Source: an uncultured Ruminococcus sp. (GTDB taxonomy: Bacteria > Bacillota > Clostridia > Oscillospirales > Ruminococcaceae). Taken from it: a stretch of DNA of 64,000 nt. Within the stretch, counting starts at the first letter, position 1. Each line of letters begins with the position of its first letter. The position numbers and the translations under genes are program-made. The notes beneath the pieces are model-generated. The model worked only from the letters and a program-made list of their open reading frames with translations. It had not been told where the DNA came from and searched no databases. Positions 26,517 to 35,891 of the stretch are shown in pieces. The DNA lies in assembly GCA_910584195.1 (NCBI GenBank), contig CAJTYV010000002.1, positions 62,001 to 126,000 of the forward strand. Reading direction: 5' to 3'.

Positions 26517-28487
26517 CTATTTCCTTACTATATCCATTTCAAACGGGCGAAGCTCAAGTCTTTCCTTGCCTATTGCGCTTATCATACTGTACATCGGCTT
26601 CGGCAGAGGAATAACGGCAGGATTTTCTGAATTATTGAAAAAGCATACATATTCGTCTTTTCCATTAGTCCTTGTAGTAACCTCAACACCTCTCGGCAAG
26701 CCCTTTAATTTCGGAATTCCTGACTGCATCATCAGATTTGAAATAAAGCTTTCATAAAAACCCGAATTGCATATCGTACCCACATAATAAGCAACGCCGG
26801 AACAGTAACGATTTACGGTAACGGCTGGCATACAGCGATACTCTCCGTCATTATACTCCGCATAAGCCCTTGCTGTAGAAAGGCGCAAAATATCGCACCA
26901 TTGTCCGCATTGGAATTCGTTTCCTGCAAAATCGCGTATAAGCTGCGCTCCCCTGCCGATCGGATCGTATTCTGTGATCTCTGCTCCGATTAATTCTTTA
27001 AATACAGTAGGAAGAGTATCCATAATACAATTATTATTTTCGTTCTTAACACCGCTGCGTACTGTAAGAACAAGTGTACCTCCGTTAATAACAAAACGAT
27101 AAATATTTTCCGTAACAGATTTTTCATTAACGTACAGCGACGGCGCTATCACAAGCTTATACTTCGATAAATCAGAATCCGGAGCAACTATATCCACATT
27201 AGCTCCGAATCTTGTCAGTGCAGAATGAAATTCTTTCAACTGATGCAGATAACAGAACCCCTCAACCTGCGGCTGAATTTTAAACGCTGCGTCAGATTCG
27301 GGCGAATAAATTATCGCTGCATCAGAAACAATTCGCGTACTGTCAAGTATTCCAAGCTGAGAAACTCTGCGGCAAAGTTCGGAAAACTCCAAAAAGCGGC
27401 GATTAGGCACATTGCTATGATCAAGAATGCCGTGACGGTACATTTCAGCTCCTGTTAAAGCGGTTCTCCAGCGGAAATGCATTACCGTTTCGGCGCCCCT
27501 TACCATGGCCTGCATTGCATATCCCATTATCATGCCTGATTTCGGAGTGGGAGACATGGGCGTCCAACCGCCTGTAGACCCACTAAGTTGTTCCATGACC
27601 CAAAATCCCTTGCTCTTTATCCCCCTCATAAGATCAAGGTGGAAAGCATGAGAATAAATTTCCTCGGGATCGTCAGGAATTCGTACAGGAGGATAATTAT
27701 CATACGAAACAAAATCAAGGAACTCATACAGCTTATAAAAATCAGGCATATTTTCACAAAAGCATGTATTGGTCGTTATCGGCACTTTCATATCCTCCAG
27801 CCTGATCGTAAGCATAATGTCTCTTACAAAATCAGAAGTACACTCGGTTTGAAATCTGTACCAGTCAAGACAAAGTGCAGGATTCTGCCATGCTTTCGGA
27901 TAATCATTTGGCGGCTGAATCTGCGATATATCACTGTATTCTCCGCTCCGCACACTGTTTCCGAAGGCTTTGTTTATGCCTTCGATACTATCATATTTTT
28001 CAATCAGCCAATTGCGGAATTTCTCACGGCATGCGGAACAGGTGCATTGATATGTTTCAAGCTCACTATCTATCTGCCACGCCGCGATAGCAGGATTTCC
28101 CGAAAAATGACGTATAAGCATCTCAGTTATTTTCTTAGCGTAATCTCTGAAAATCGGAGAATTTATGCAGCGATGCGCCTTTATTCCCGTACGCACAGGT
28201 CGCCCGTCAGCACCAACTTGTATTATTTCGGGATACTTTTCGTAAAGCCATAAAGGAGGACAGCTTGTCGGCACACATATAACCGTTCCTATGGTATAGC
28301 GTGAAAATATTCCTATAACCTCGTCAAGCCAAGAGAAATCATATTCGCCCTCGCGAGGCTCTGTCCTTGACCATGCAAATTCTCCTATACGTATAAGCTT
28401 AACACCTGTTCGAGCCATTATTTCAGCGTCTTTTTCCCACAGAGACTTATCCCATTGTTCAGGGTAATAATCAACACCAATTCTCAT
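26517..28487 (-). CDS. GH42-family beta-galactosidase, cytoplasmic
   Basis: 656 aa, no signal peptide, so it acts on imported beta-galactosides. It begins MRIGVDYYPEQW as in the family. Zinc-binding cysteines C107, C148, C150 and C153 (HRC, YQCTCSAC) are present. The acid/base Glu is E142 in WQIDSELE and the nucleophile E299 in WVMEQ. In GH42 and clan GH-A the residue before the acid/base is normally Asn; here it is Ser (AGT), which may alter specificity. A trimerisation domain and a C-terminal beta domain follow. It sits unusually inside a housekeeping operon, 12 bp after a phosphatase gene. Confidence 0.9.
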   Translation of the reverse strand: MRIGVDYYPEQWDKSLWEKDAEIMARTGVKLIRIGEFAWSRTEPREGEYDFSWLDEVIGIFSRYTIGTVICVPTSCPPLWLYEKYPEIIQVGADGRPVRTGIKAHRCINSPIFRDYAKKITEMLIRHFSGNPAIAAWQIDSELETYQCTCSACREKFRNWLIEKYDSIEGINKAFGNSVRSGEYSDISQIQPPNDYPKAWQNPALCLDWYRFQTECTSDFVRDIMLTIRLEDMKVPITTNTCFCENMPDFYKLYEFLDFVSYDNYPPVRIPDDPEEIYSHAFHLDLMRGIKSKGFWVMEQLSGSTGGWTPMSPTPKSGMIMGYAMQAMVRGAETVMHFRWRTALTGAEMYRHGILDHSNVPNRRFLEFSELCRRVSQLGILDSTRIVSDAAIIYSPESDAAFKIQPQVEGFCYLHQLKEFHSALTRFGANVDIVAPDSDLSKYKLVIAPSLYVNEKSVTENIYRFVINGGTLVLTVRSGVKNENNNCIMDTLPTVFKELIGAEITEYDPIGRGAQLIRDFAGNEFQCGQWCDILRLSTARAYAEYNDGEYRCMPAVTVNRYCSGVAYYVGTICNSGFYESFISNLMMQSGIPKLKGLPRGVEVTTRTNGKDEYVCFFNNSENPAVIPLPKPMYSMISAIGKERLELRPFEMDIVRK

Positions 28488-28499
28488 ATATCCAACCTC

Positions 28500-29036
28500 T
28501 TATATTTCATATTTAAGCAGTTCACAGTTTCCCATAAACCAATTACTGTATTCATCGGCAGTCATATCATGAAAATACGTCTCTATAACGCGGCAGATAC
28601 CTCCGTGGCTTACCACAAGCACATTTTTATCTTTATATTTTTCGATGATTTCGTCAAGAAAACTGTAAACTCGATGACTTAGCTGCAAAAGAGATTCTCC
28701 GCCGCCGCGCATTCTCACAGCAAACTCTCTCTTACTTTCCGAAAAGCCCTCGGTAAATCTGGATTTTTCTTCAAAGTCACCGTAATCCCATTCTCTAAGA
28801 CGTTTATCCGTAATAATTTCAAGACCGCATTTTTCAGCTGAAACTCTTGCAGTGGTCAACGATCTCAGCATGGGCGAAGATATGATAACGTCAATATCAC
28901 CTAATTTCTCAACTGCTTCGGCAAGAGCCTCCGCCTGTGCAAGACCGGTTTCATTCAGCGGAATATCAGTTGTTCCAAGAATAAGCTCGTTCTTGTTGTA
29001 ATCGGTCTGACCATGACGTGTGGAATATATTTTCAT
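28500..29036 (-). CDS. Histidine phosphatase family protein (phosphoglycerate mutase-like)
   Basis: 178 aa. STRHGQTDYN (RHG catalytic motif, H8), EWDYGDFE and VVSHGGICR (second His) define the acid phosphatase/PGM superfamily. Its substrate is not readable; relatives act on sugar phosphates or on alpha-ribazole phosphate (CobC). It overlaps recN by 4 bp, so it is translated with the operon. Confidence 0.88.
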   Translation of the reverse strand: MKIYSTRHGQTDYNKNELILGTTDIPLNETGLAQAEALAEAVEKLGDIDVIISSPMLRSLTTARVSAEKCGLEIITDKRLREWDYGDFEEKSRFTEGFSESKREFAVRMRGGGESLLQLSHRVYSFLDEIIEKYKDKNVLVVSHGGICRVIETYFHDMTADEYSNWFMGNCELLKYEI

Positions 29037-30694
29037 ATTTCCGCCGCCTTTCTAAGCTCGTCCTCAGCTGCCTTAACAACAAGACTTCCCGGATTTTCTC
29101 CGCCCATAATTCGGGCAATTTCAGCTGTCCTGCCGTTAAAATCAAGCTGTGTGACTTTTGTTTCCGTTCTGCCGTCCACAATGCTTTTTTCTATCATTAA
29201 ATGGTTATCCGCCATGACCGCTATCTGCGACAAATGCGTAACACATATAACCTGTCGAACCTTGCCTATCTCTCTGAGCTTTATGCCGATTTTCTGAGCC
29301 GCCTTGCCGCTTACTCCAGTATCTATCTCATCGAAAATCATTGTATCTATACTATCGCGATCAGCAATAACGCTTTTCAGTGCAAGCATGATTCTTGACA
29401 ATTCTCCTCCGGAAGCGATTTTTGCAATCGGCTTCGGTTCTTCTCCTTTGTTTGCAGAAATCAAAAATTCCACCGTATCCATACCGTTGACAGTCAGTTT
29501 GCCTTTTTCATGACGAACAACTATAACGACTCCTGCCATATTCAGAAATTCAAGTTCCTCTGAAACACGGCTTACAAATCGTTCGGCAGTCTGTTCACGA
29601 TAATCGAAAAGCTCTTTAGCCTGCTCTGTTACCTTATGAAGCAAATCTTCACGCTTTGCCGCAAGCTCCTTTATTTCACTGTCACTGCTCTCCAACCGTG
29701 AAAGCTCCCCACAGGCATCTTCGTACATTTTTATAAGTTCAGCAGAATCTGCTATATACTTGCGTTTCACCTTGTTTATCTCAGCGAGCCTCCGTCTGAG
29801 ATAATCTATACGCTGACCATCCAACTCTGCCCTTTCTGCAATTTTTTCAAGCTCCGAGCTAATATCCGCAAGCTCTATCTCAACAGCGGAAAGCCGGTCG
29901 TAAAGTTCGGAAAACTCCTCCGAAACGTCTGTAAGAACAGATATTTCGCTTTCTGCCAAGGATATCATGTCATTAGCGGCTTCATCGCCTGTGAGCGCAT
30001 GAACAGCCGCTTTTATAGCTGAAACAGTACGCTCAGAATTCTGCGCGGCGGAATACTCCTTTTCCAGCGCATCATCTTCGCCCTCTTCCAGTTCAAGCTC
30101 TCCTATATCTTTAATTATCCCGTTAAGATGACGAATACGCTCAATACGGGAAATTTCCTGCTTTTTTAATTCACCAAGCCGTCTCGCCGTATGCTGGAGT
30201 TCACGGAAAGTCGTACGGTATTCTTCAAGAAGTCTGCCGTCCCCACCGAAGTCGTCTAAAATGCTCATATGACGCTCGCTGTCAAGGAGAATCTGATTAT
30301 CATGCTGACCATGAATATTTATCATCATACTTCCTATTTCCTTAAGCAAAGCCGCAGAAGCCGTTCTTTGATTGATTCTGGCAACGCTTCCGCCATCTGC
30401 GCTTATTTCACGGGTAACGGTTATTTCATTATTTTCGTGATCTATGCCGAGCTCTGTAAGTTTTTCGCATACATCTGCGGAAAGCTCCGTGAATAGTGCA
30501 GTTATCACAGCCTTGCCGCAGCCTGATCGCACTATCTCTTTGCTGCACCGCTGCCCGAGAACCGCATTTATTCCGTTAATGAGTATAGATTTACCTGCTC
30601 CCGTTTCGCCGGTGAATATATTCAGACGTTTTTCCAGCGGAATAACAGCTTCTTTTATAACCGCCAGATTTTTTATATAAAGCTCTTTTAACAT
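29033..30694 (-). CDS. recN: DNA repair protein RecN
   Basis: 553 aa SMC-like ATPase that gathers broken DNA ends. Walker A GETGAGKSIL lies near 29-38. Two coiled-coil arms separate it from the signature LSRIMLALK and Walker B TMIFDEIDTGVSG. The start is ATG 30694, giving the canonical MLKELYIKNLAVIKE; the longer frame to 30811 would overlap argR. The ribosome binding site is weak (GCGGG), so translation may depend on coupling to argR, 31 bp upstream. Confidence 0.95.
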   Translation of the reverse strand: MLKELYIKNLAVIKEAVIPLEKRLNIFTGETGAGKSILINGINAVLGQRCSKEIVRSGCGKAVITALFTELSADVCEKLTELGIDHENNEITVTREISADGGSVARINQRTASAALLKEIGSMMINIHGQHDNQILLDSERHMSILDDFGGDGRLLEEYRTTFRELQHTARRLGELKKQEISRIERIRHLNGIIKDIGELELEEGEDDALEKEYSAAQNSERTVSAIKAAVHALTGDEAANDMISLAESEISVLTDVSEEFSELYDRLSAVEIELADISSELEKIAERAELDGQRIDYLRRRLAEINKVKRKYIADSAELIKMYEDACGELSRLESSDSEIKELAAKREDLLHKVTEQAKELFDYREQTAERFVSRVSEELEFLNMAGVVIVVRHEKGKLTVNGMDTVEFLISANKGEEPKPIAKIASGGELSRIMLALKSVIADRDSIDTMIFDEIDTGVSGKAAQKIGIKLREIGKVRQVICVTHLSQIAVMADNHLMIEKSIVDGRTETKVTQLDFNGRTAEIARIMGGENPGSLVVKAAEDELRKAAEI

Positions 30695-30725
30695 AGAACA
30701 ATGACCCGCTTTCCTAAGTGCTGTT

Positions 30726-31163
30726 TCATCCCAATATATCGCTTCTGAATTTTTTTGCCAGTCTTTTTGCATCTGATTCGCTTCTGACAAGTATAAAAAT
30801 CGTATCGTCACCTGCTATTGTGCCGACTATTCCTTCATGCTTCACAGCGTCTATTGCAGCGCATGTACCCTGCGCCATTCCGGCACGGCATTTCAGAACG
30901 ATCATATTCATTGCGTAATCCACATCAATGACACATTCGGAAAATATCCCCTTTTCTGCGGCAGCCGCCGGAGGCAGTGCATACCTGTATTCCCCGTTTT
31001 CATCTCTCTGTTTTACAAGAGAAAGCTGTTGAATATCTCTTGAAAGTGTAGCCTGAGCAGCATTTATTCCTCTTTTTCCAAGAAGCTCTATGAGCTGCTC
31101 CTGTGTGGCTACGGAATTTTCGTTAATTATTTCAAGAATTACATCGCGGCGATTATTTTTCAT
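30726..31163 (-). CDS. argR: Arginine repressor ArgR/AhrC
   Basis: 145 aa. An N-terminal winged helix (RDVILEIINENSVATQEQLIELLGKRGINAAQATLSRDIQQL) precedes a C-terminal hexamerisation and arginine-binding domain with GTIAGDDTIFILVRS (the GTIAGDDT motif binds arginine). It represses arginine synthesis genes. As in B. subtilis (ahrC-recN) it lies directly before recN. Confidence 0.95.
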   Translation of the reverse strand: MKNNRRDVILEIINENSVATQEQLIELLGKRGINAAQATLSRDIQQLSLVKQRDENGEYRYALPPAAAAEKGIFSECVIDVDYAMNMIVLKCRAGMAQGTCAAIDAVKHEGIVGTIAGDDTIFILVRSESDAKRLAKKFRSDILG

Positions 31164-31219
31164 CGTATTCCCTGCTTCTTATTTTAATGATATTTACGCA
31201 GTTTAATCTGCTAAAAAGG

Positions 31220-32074
31220 TTATTTTATGGGTCTGCACATTTTACGGCACAATGAATCATGAAATGCATTGTCTACTAAATCTACAAAATTCAGAATATG
31301 CCTTCCGCGCATTATTTCAATAGACTCGTTTTCACCAATACTATGTTCAAGATCTCCGTCCACACTTACCACAAGGGAATTTTCGCCCATAGTTTTGTCA
31401 GTCAGTCTGAGTTTTCTATCCGCCGAAAAAAGCGTTGCCCGTGCAAAAAGACTGTGCGGACATATCAGATTCATTTCAATGCATTCAAGGTCAGGCTCTA
31501 TAACAGGTCCGCCTGCTGACAAAGCATAAGCCGTTGAACCAGATGGAGTGCTGAAAAGTATACCGTCAGCCCGATATTTTCCTATAAGAAAATTATCGGC
31601 ATAAACCTCAAAATCGCATATTTTAAAGCTGCCTGATCTTGCCGAAACTTCATTGAGAGCCGTATAAATCTTATCTCCTTCACCTGTATGAATAACCACA
31701 TCCACAGTCATTCGTCTTGATAAGCCGTATTCTCCTGTTTTAAGCCGCTTCAAGGCATACAGCTGATCTGCCTCCAAACCTGCCATAAAACCGAGCGTTC
31801 CGGTATTTATACCAAGAAGCTTCGTTTCCGTACCTATTAAAAGCTTCGCGCACCGCAGAATAGTTCCGTCACCGCCGATAGCGATAAATATATCCGCACT
31901 CCCCACAAGAGAAGCTATATCAGCAAATTTAACAAACGGCTTATCCCCGAATTCAGCCGTATATTCATGGCTCACAATTACCTCAATCCCCAAAGAATCC
32001 AGTATATCGCATACTTCTCCGGCACAGCTCAAAGCATTTTCTTTTTGAAAATTCGGGTAAAGTACCGCTTTCAT
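31220..32074 (-). CDS. nadK: NAD kinase
   Basis: 284 aa. IAIGGDGTILRCAK (GGDG motif) and LGINTGTLGFMAG (NxGxLGF) are diagnostic, and the beta-sandwich core (TPSGSTAYALSAGGPVIEP) is complete. It makes NADP from NAD and ATP in the cytoplasm. It lies 9 bp downstream of tlyA. Confidence 0.96.
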   Translation of the reverse strand: MKAVLYPNFQKENALSCAGEVCDILDSLGIEVIVSHEYTAEFGDKPFVKFADIASLVGSADIFIAIGGDGTILRCAKLLIGTETKLLGINTGTLGFMAGLEADQLYALKRLKTGEYGLSRRMTVDVVIHTGEGDKIYTALNEVSARSGSFKICDFEVYADNFLIGKYRADGILFSTPSGSTAYALSAGGPVIEPDLECIEMNLICPHSLFARATLFSADRKLRLTDKTMGENSLVVSVDGDLEHSIGENESIEIMRGRHILNFVDLVDNAFHDSLCRKMCRPIK

Positions 32075-32083
32075 TTTATCCTC

Positions 32084-32869
32084 CTAAAGTCTGCTGAACG
32101 CCTCGTCAACAAGCGCTTTGAAATCAGCTTTCAGCGAAATCGCATCAATTTTCCTCAATTCCGCCAAATATTCGATATTTCCGCTTCCGCCTTTCACGGG
32201 TGAATAAGTGAAATTAACGGGAATAAGTCCCGCTAAACGAATAGCATTGTTAATTTCCTCCAAAACACGGATATGCACCTTTCTGTCCTTAACAATGCCT
32301 TTCTTGCCGATACAGCTTTTTCCCGCCTCAAACTGAGGTTTTATCAGGACTGCCGCCGTTCCGCCGTCTTTGAGAAGTCCGGCAATTTTGGGGAGGATCT
32401 TAGTCAGTGAGATAAATGAAACGTCAGCGCATATAAAGTCAACTCCGCCGTCTATATCTTCTTCCGAGACATCTCGTATATCGGTATTTTCCATGTTAAC
32501 AACGCGGCTGTCAGCCGTCAGCGCCGCGGCAAGCTGGCCATGTCCTACATCAACAGAATAAACTTTTTCTGCGCCGTGACGTAGCATATATTCGGTAAAT
32601 CCGCCTGTTGACGCGCCTATGTCAAGACAGCGTTTTCCATTGAAATCAAGTCTGAAAACATCTGCTGCTTTTTCAAGCTTCAAAGCTCCCCGCCCCACAT
32701 AACGCTCAGTTTCGGCAGATTCAACAATATCGTTTGCTGTCGTTTCATCAGACGGCTTTTTTGCCGTTCTGCCATTGACAGTAACAGCTCCCGCTTTTAT
32801 CATTTCTTTTGCGCGCTCACGGCTTCGGGCTATCCCTCTTATCACAAGTTCCGCATCAAGTCTTGCCAT
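32084..32869 (-). CDS. tlyA: TlyA-family rRNA 2'-O-methyltransferase
   Basis: 261 aa. An N-terminal S4 RNA-binding domain (MARLDAELVIRGIARSRERAKEMIKAGAVTVNG) is followed by an FtsJ-like methyltransferase with the SAM motif CLDIGASTGGFTEYML. The family (B. subtilis YqxC) methylates ribose in 16S/23S rRNA. It overlaps dxs by 14 bp, as in many Firmicutes. Confidence 0.94.
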   Translation of the reverse strand: MARLDAELVIRGIARSRERAKEMIKAGAVTVNGRTAKKPSDETTANDIVESAETERYVGRGALKLEKAADVFRLDFNGKRCLDIGASTGGFTEYMLRHGAEKVYSVDVGHGQLAAALTADSRVVNMENTDIRDVSEEDIDGGVDFICADVSFISLTKILPKIAGLLKDGGTAAVLIKPQFEAGKSCIGKKGIVKDRKVHIRVLEEINNAIRLAGLIPVNFTYSPVKGGSGNIEYLAELRKIDAISLKADFKALVDEAFSRL

Positions 32870-34748
32870 TGCTGTACTCCGCTCTCACAAAATCAGCCAT
32901 TTTATCACTGCTTAAACCTATACTGTCCAACAGAGATTTTACCGATCCCTGCTTTATAAAACCCTCAGCGGCAGATCTGCGGTAAATACCTTTATATTGA
33001 CGCTCCATGAGCATACATCCGAGTTTTTCGGAAATACTGCCATATCCAACCGATTCCTCAAAGAAAATAATTCGCCTGTAATTCATTAATTCACTTATCA
33101 GAGAATCAGCAATGGGAAAAATTTTAGTAAGTTTTAGCATATCGCATTCAATATTCTCACCTTTCAGCTTCTCGCACGCCTTGTATGTTTCATTAAATAT
33201 TCTTCCATAGGAAATTATAATCGTATCGCTGATTTCATTTCGTATAAACAAACAGTCCGAATTCATTACATTTACGTTAAAGTCCGCTTCCTCAGCGCCC
33301 CTCGGATACCTTACGGCAACAAGACTTTTTTCATTGTATACAGCCTTTCTCAGGCATATGCGCAGCTCATCGTAACATGAAGGAGAATATATTGTAATAT
33401 CAGGTATCGTTGTCAGCATAGGAACGTCAAACAATCCCTGATGAGTTTCACCGTCCTCACCGACTACACCTGCGCGGTCAATACCGAGAACAAGATGAAG
33501 TCCGCCTATCGCAATATCATGGATAAGCTGGTCATAGGCACGCTGCAAAAAAGTGGAATACACGGCAAAAACAGGTATCTGTCCCATAGAAGCAAGTCCG
33601 CCGCAGAAAGTTACGGCATGCTGCTCGGCAATACCCACATCATAGAAACGATTAGGAAGCTTTTTGTCAAAATACTGTAATCCTGTTCCGTATTTCATAG
33701 CCGCCGTTACAGCGCATATACGCTCGTCCATTTCCGCAAGCTTCAGCAGCTCTTTACCGAAAACGGTGGAATAACTGTCACCGGCAGAGATCTCAGGATT
33801 TCCCGATTCCGCATCAAAACGCGATATACCATGATACTCGCCCGGATTTTTCTCAGCAGGAAGATAACCTTTACCCTTTTGCGTCTTGACATGGATAAAT
33901 ACGGGACGATGATATGTTTTCGCCATTCTCATTGCCTGCTCCAGTTCTTTAAGGCTGTGTCCGTTGATAGGACCGAGATAAATGAACCCCATATCTTCAA
34001 AAAGATTTCTTTCGAGAATAGTCGATTTTACCGCGTCTTTTACACGCTTCATTCCCTTTGCAGTCTTTGTGCCGAGTACGGGTATCTCGGTCAGGATACG
34101 CTCTACATTTCTCTTGGTATCAATATATTTCTCGGAATTTCTGAGTGTTGTCAGGTATTTTTCAAGCGAACCTACGCTTTTGGAAATAGACATATTGTTA
34201 TCGTTAAGTATAACGATAAGATTGCTTTCTCTGTCAAGACAGCAGTTATTCATCGCCTCGTAAACCATACCGCCTGTCATAGCCCCGTCTCCAATTACAG
34301 CTACTGTATAGTTGTTTTTTTCCTGAAGGCGCATCGCTTCGGCTATTCCGCAGGAAACGGAAAGAGAAGTACTGCTGTGACCGGCTATAAAAGTATCGTG
34401 TTCCGATTCAGAAGGCTTCGGAAATCCGGATATACCGCCCTCCTGACGCAATGTGGAAAGTTTATCGGCTCTTCCCGTCAGTATTTTGTGAACATATGCC
34501 TGATGACCCACATCCCATACGATCTTATCATCGGGTGAATCAAAATTTCTATGAACAGACATTGTAAGCTCAACTACTCCGAGGTTTGAGGCAAGATGTC
34601 CGCCTGTCTTTGATACGGTATCTATAAGAAGATTCCTTATTTCGCTGCAAAGGTATCTGCACTGCATCAGAGACAGCTTTTTCAGATCCTCAGGCAGATT
34701 AAGATCAGAAAGGCTTACTCTGCTGCCATCGTTTAAATATTCATTCAT
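32856..34748 (-). CDS. dxs: 1-deoxy-D-xylulose-5-phosphate synthase
   Basis: 630 aa thiamine-diphosphate enzyme, first step of the MEP isoprenoid pathway (pyruvate plus glyceraldehyde-3-phosphate). SNLGVVELT, DVGHQAYVHKILTGR, GDGAMTGGMVYEAMNN (ThDP/Mg motif), GIAEQHAV and HQGLFDVPM are all intact. The start is uncertain: ATG 34748 fits the family N-terminus but has no clear ribosome binding site, while the frame opens at a TTG (34790) directly behind an AAAGGAG. It lies between ispA and tlyA, a conserved order. Confidence 0.95.
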   Translation of the reverse strand: MNEYLNDGSRVSLSDLNLPEDLKKLSLMQCRYLCSEIRNLLIDTVSKTGGHLASNLGVVELTMSVHRNFDSPDDKIVWDVGHQAYVHKILTGRADKLSTLRQEGGISGFPKPSESEHDTFIAGHSSTSLSVSCGIAEAMRLQEKNNYTVAVIGDGAMTGGMVYEAMNNCCLDRESNLIVILNDNNMSISKSVGSLEKYLTTLRNSEKYIDTKRNVERILTEIPVLGTKTAKGMKRVKDAVKSTILERNLFEDMGFIYLGPINGHSLKELEQAMRMAKTYHRPVFIHVKTQKGKGYLPAEKNPGEYHGISRFDAESGNPEISAGDSYSTVFGKELLKLAEMDERICAVTAAMKYGTGLQYFDKKLPNRFYDVGIAEQHAVTFCGGLASMGQIPVFAVYSTFLQRAYDQLIHDIAIGGLHLVLGIDRAGVVGEDGETHQGLFDVPMLTTIPDITIYSPSCYDELRICLRKAVYNEKSLVAVRYPRGAEEADFNVNVMNSDCLFIRNEISDTIIISYGRIFNETYKACEKLKGENIECDMLKLTKIFPIADSLISELMNYRRIIFFEESVGYGSISEKLGCMLMERQYKGIYRRSAAEGFIKQGSVKSLLDSIGLSSDKMADFVRAEYSNGKT

Positions 34749-34797
34749 TTTAACGTTTGCGGAGAAACCGAAAATACGGCGTTCTCTCAAGCTCCTT

Positions 34798-35688
34798 TTA
34801 TTTTTTGCGCTTCAAAAGCTTTCCTGTCAATTCTTTGAGAAAATCATTATTCGGAACAGCGTCAAGCCACTCTAAAGCTTCAGATGTTGCCTTATCTGCC
34901 ATTTCCTGCGCTTTTTCAATTCCGAATACGGATACGAATGTATTCTTATTTGATTTCTCATCGCTTCCCACAGGTTTTCCAAGCTCCTCTGTAGTGCTTG
35001 TTACATCTAATATATCGTCAATTACCTGAAAAGCAAACCCCAGTCTCAGACCATACTCAGCAGCAGCCCTTATCGTCTCGTTGTCCGCATCGGCGCATAT
35101 AGCTCCCATTACGCAGGAAACCGCTATAAGCTGACCTGTTTTGCAGCGATACAGATTTCTGAGTTCTTCTTCATCAACATCTGTTCGGCTCTCATTTTCC
35201 ATATCTATGACCTGACCGCCTATCATGCCGTCTCTTCCGACAGAATTTGCCAATACAGAGATAATTAGTACCTTTTGTTCGGGAGAAAGCGATTGAGAAT
35301 CGGCAATTATCTCAAATGGAAGCACCGCCAATGCGTCTCCTGCAAGAATTGCCATAGCTTCACCGAACGCCTTATGACAAGAAGGTTTTCCCCTGCGGAA
35401 ATCATCATTATCCATGGCAGGAAGATCATCATGTATCAGTGAGAAGGTATGTACCATCTCGATAGCGCACGCAGGAGCTGCCGCCGTTTCCATCTGACCT
35501 CCGAGCGCTTCACAGAAAGCAAATACAAGAGCAGGACGTATTCTCTTTCCGCCTGCACGAAGAGAGTAGTTCATGGCATCGATAAGCTTTACCTGCGGTC
35601 GGTTTTCATGGCTGTAGTTGTTATATTCTTTAAGCTCCTTTTCCGTAAATTCAACATATCGGTTCAGGATTTCGTTAAAATTGTTCAT
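34798..35688 (-). CDS. ispA: Polyprenyl (farnesyl/geranyl) diphosphate synthase
   Basis: 296 aa. The first aspartate-rich motif HDDLPAMDNDDFRRG and the second DDILD are intact, with GGKRIRPAL for isopentenyl diphosphate binding. It builds C15-C20 prenyl diphosphates from the MEP pathway. It lies 2 bp after xseB and directly before dxs. Confidence 0.95.
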   Translation of the reverse strand: MNNFNEILNRYVEFTEKELKEYNNYSHENRPQVKLIDAMNYSLRAGGKRIRPALVFAFCEALGGQMETAAAPACAIEMVHTFSLIHDDLPAMDNDDFRRGKPSCHKAFGEAMAILAGDALAVLPFEIIADSQSLSPEQKVLIISVLANSVGRDGMIGGQVIDMENESRTDVDEEELRNLYRCKTGQLIAVSCVMGAICADADNETIRAAAEYGLRLGFAFQVIDDILDVTSTTEELGKPVGSDEKSNKNTFVSVFGIEKAQEMADKATSEALEWLDAVPNNDFLKELTGKLLKRKK

Positions 35689-35690
35689 TT

Positions 35691-35885
35691 TTATTTTTCC
35701 TCCGTTATTATGATCCTTGCATCGTCAAGCTGTTTTTTACATACAGCCGAAAGCTTCACACCCTCTCCGTACAGCTCGACTGCTTTTTCCAATGGAACAT
35801 CGCCTTTTTCAAGCTCTGAAACTATCGTACCGAGCTTTCTCATATTTTCTTCAAAATTTGCACTTTCATTCACATTTTCACTCAT
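35691..35885 (-). CDS. xseB: Exodeoxyribonuclease VII small subunit
   Basis: 64 aa, usual size. NFEENMRKLGTIVSELEKGDVPLEKAVELYGEGVKLSAVCKKQL is the family signature (FExxxxxLexIVxxLE...pLexsl). It forms helical arms on XseA. It lies 6 bp after xseA. Confidence 0.95.
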   Translation of the reverse strand: MSENVNESANFEENMRKLGTIVSELEKGDVPLEKAVELYGEGVKLSAVCKKQLDDARIIITEEK

Positions 35886-35891
35886 AAAAAT

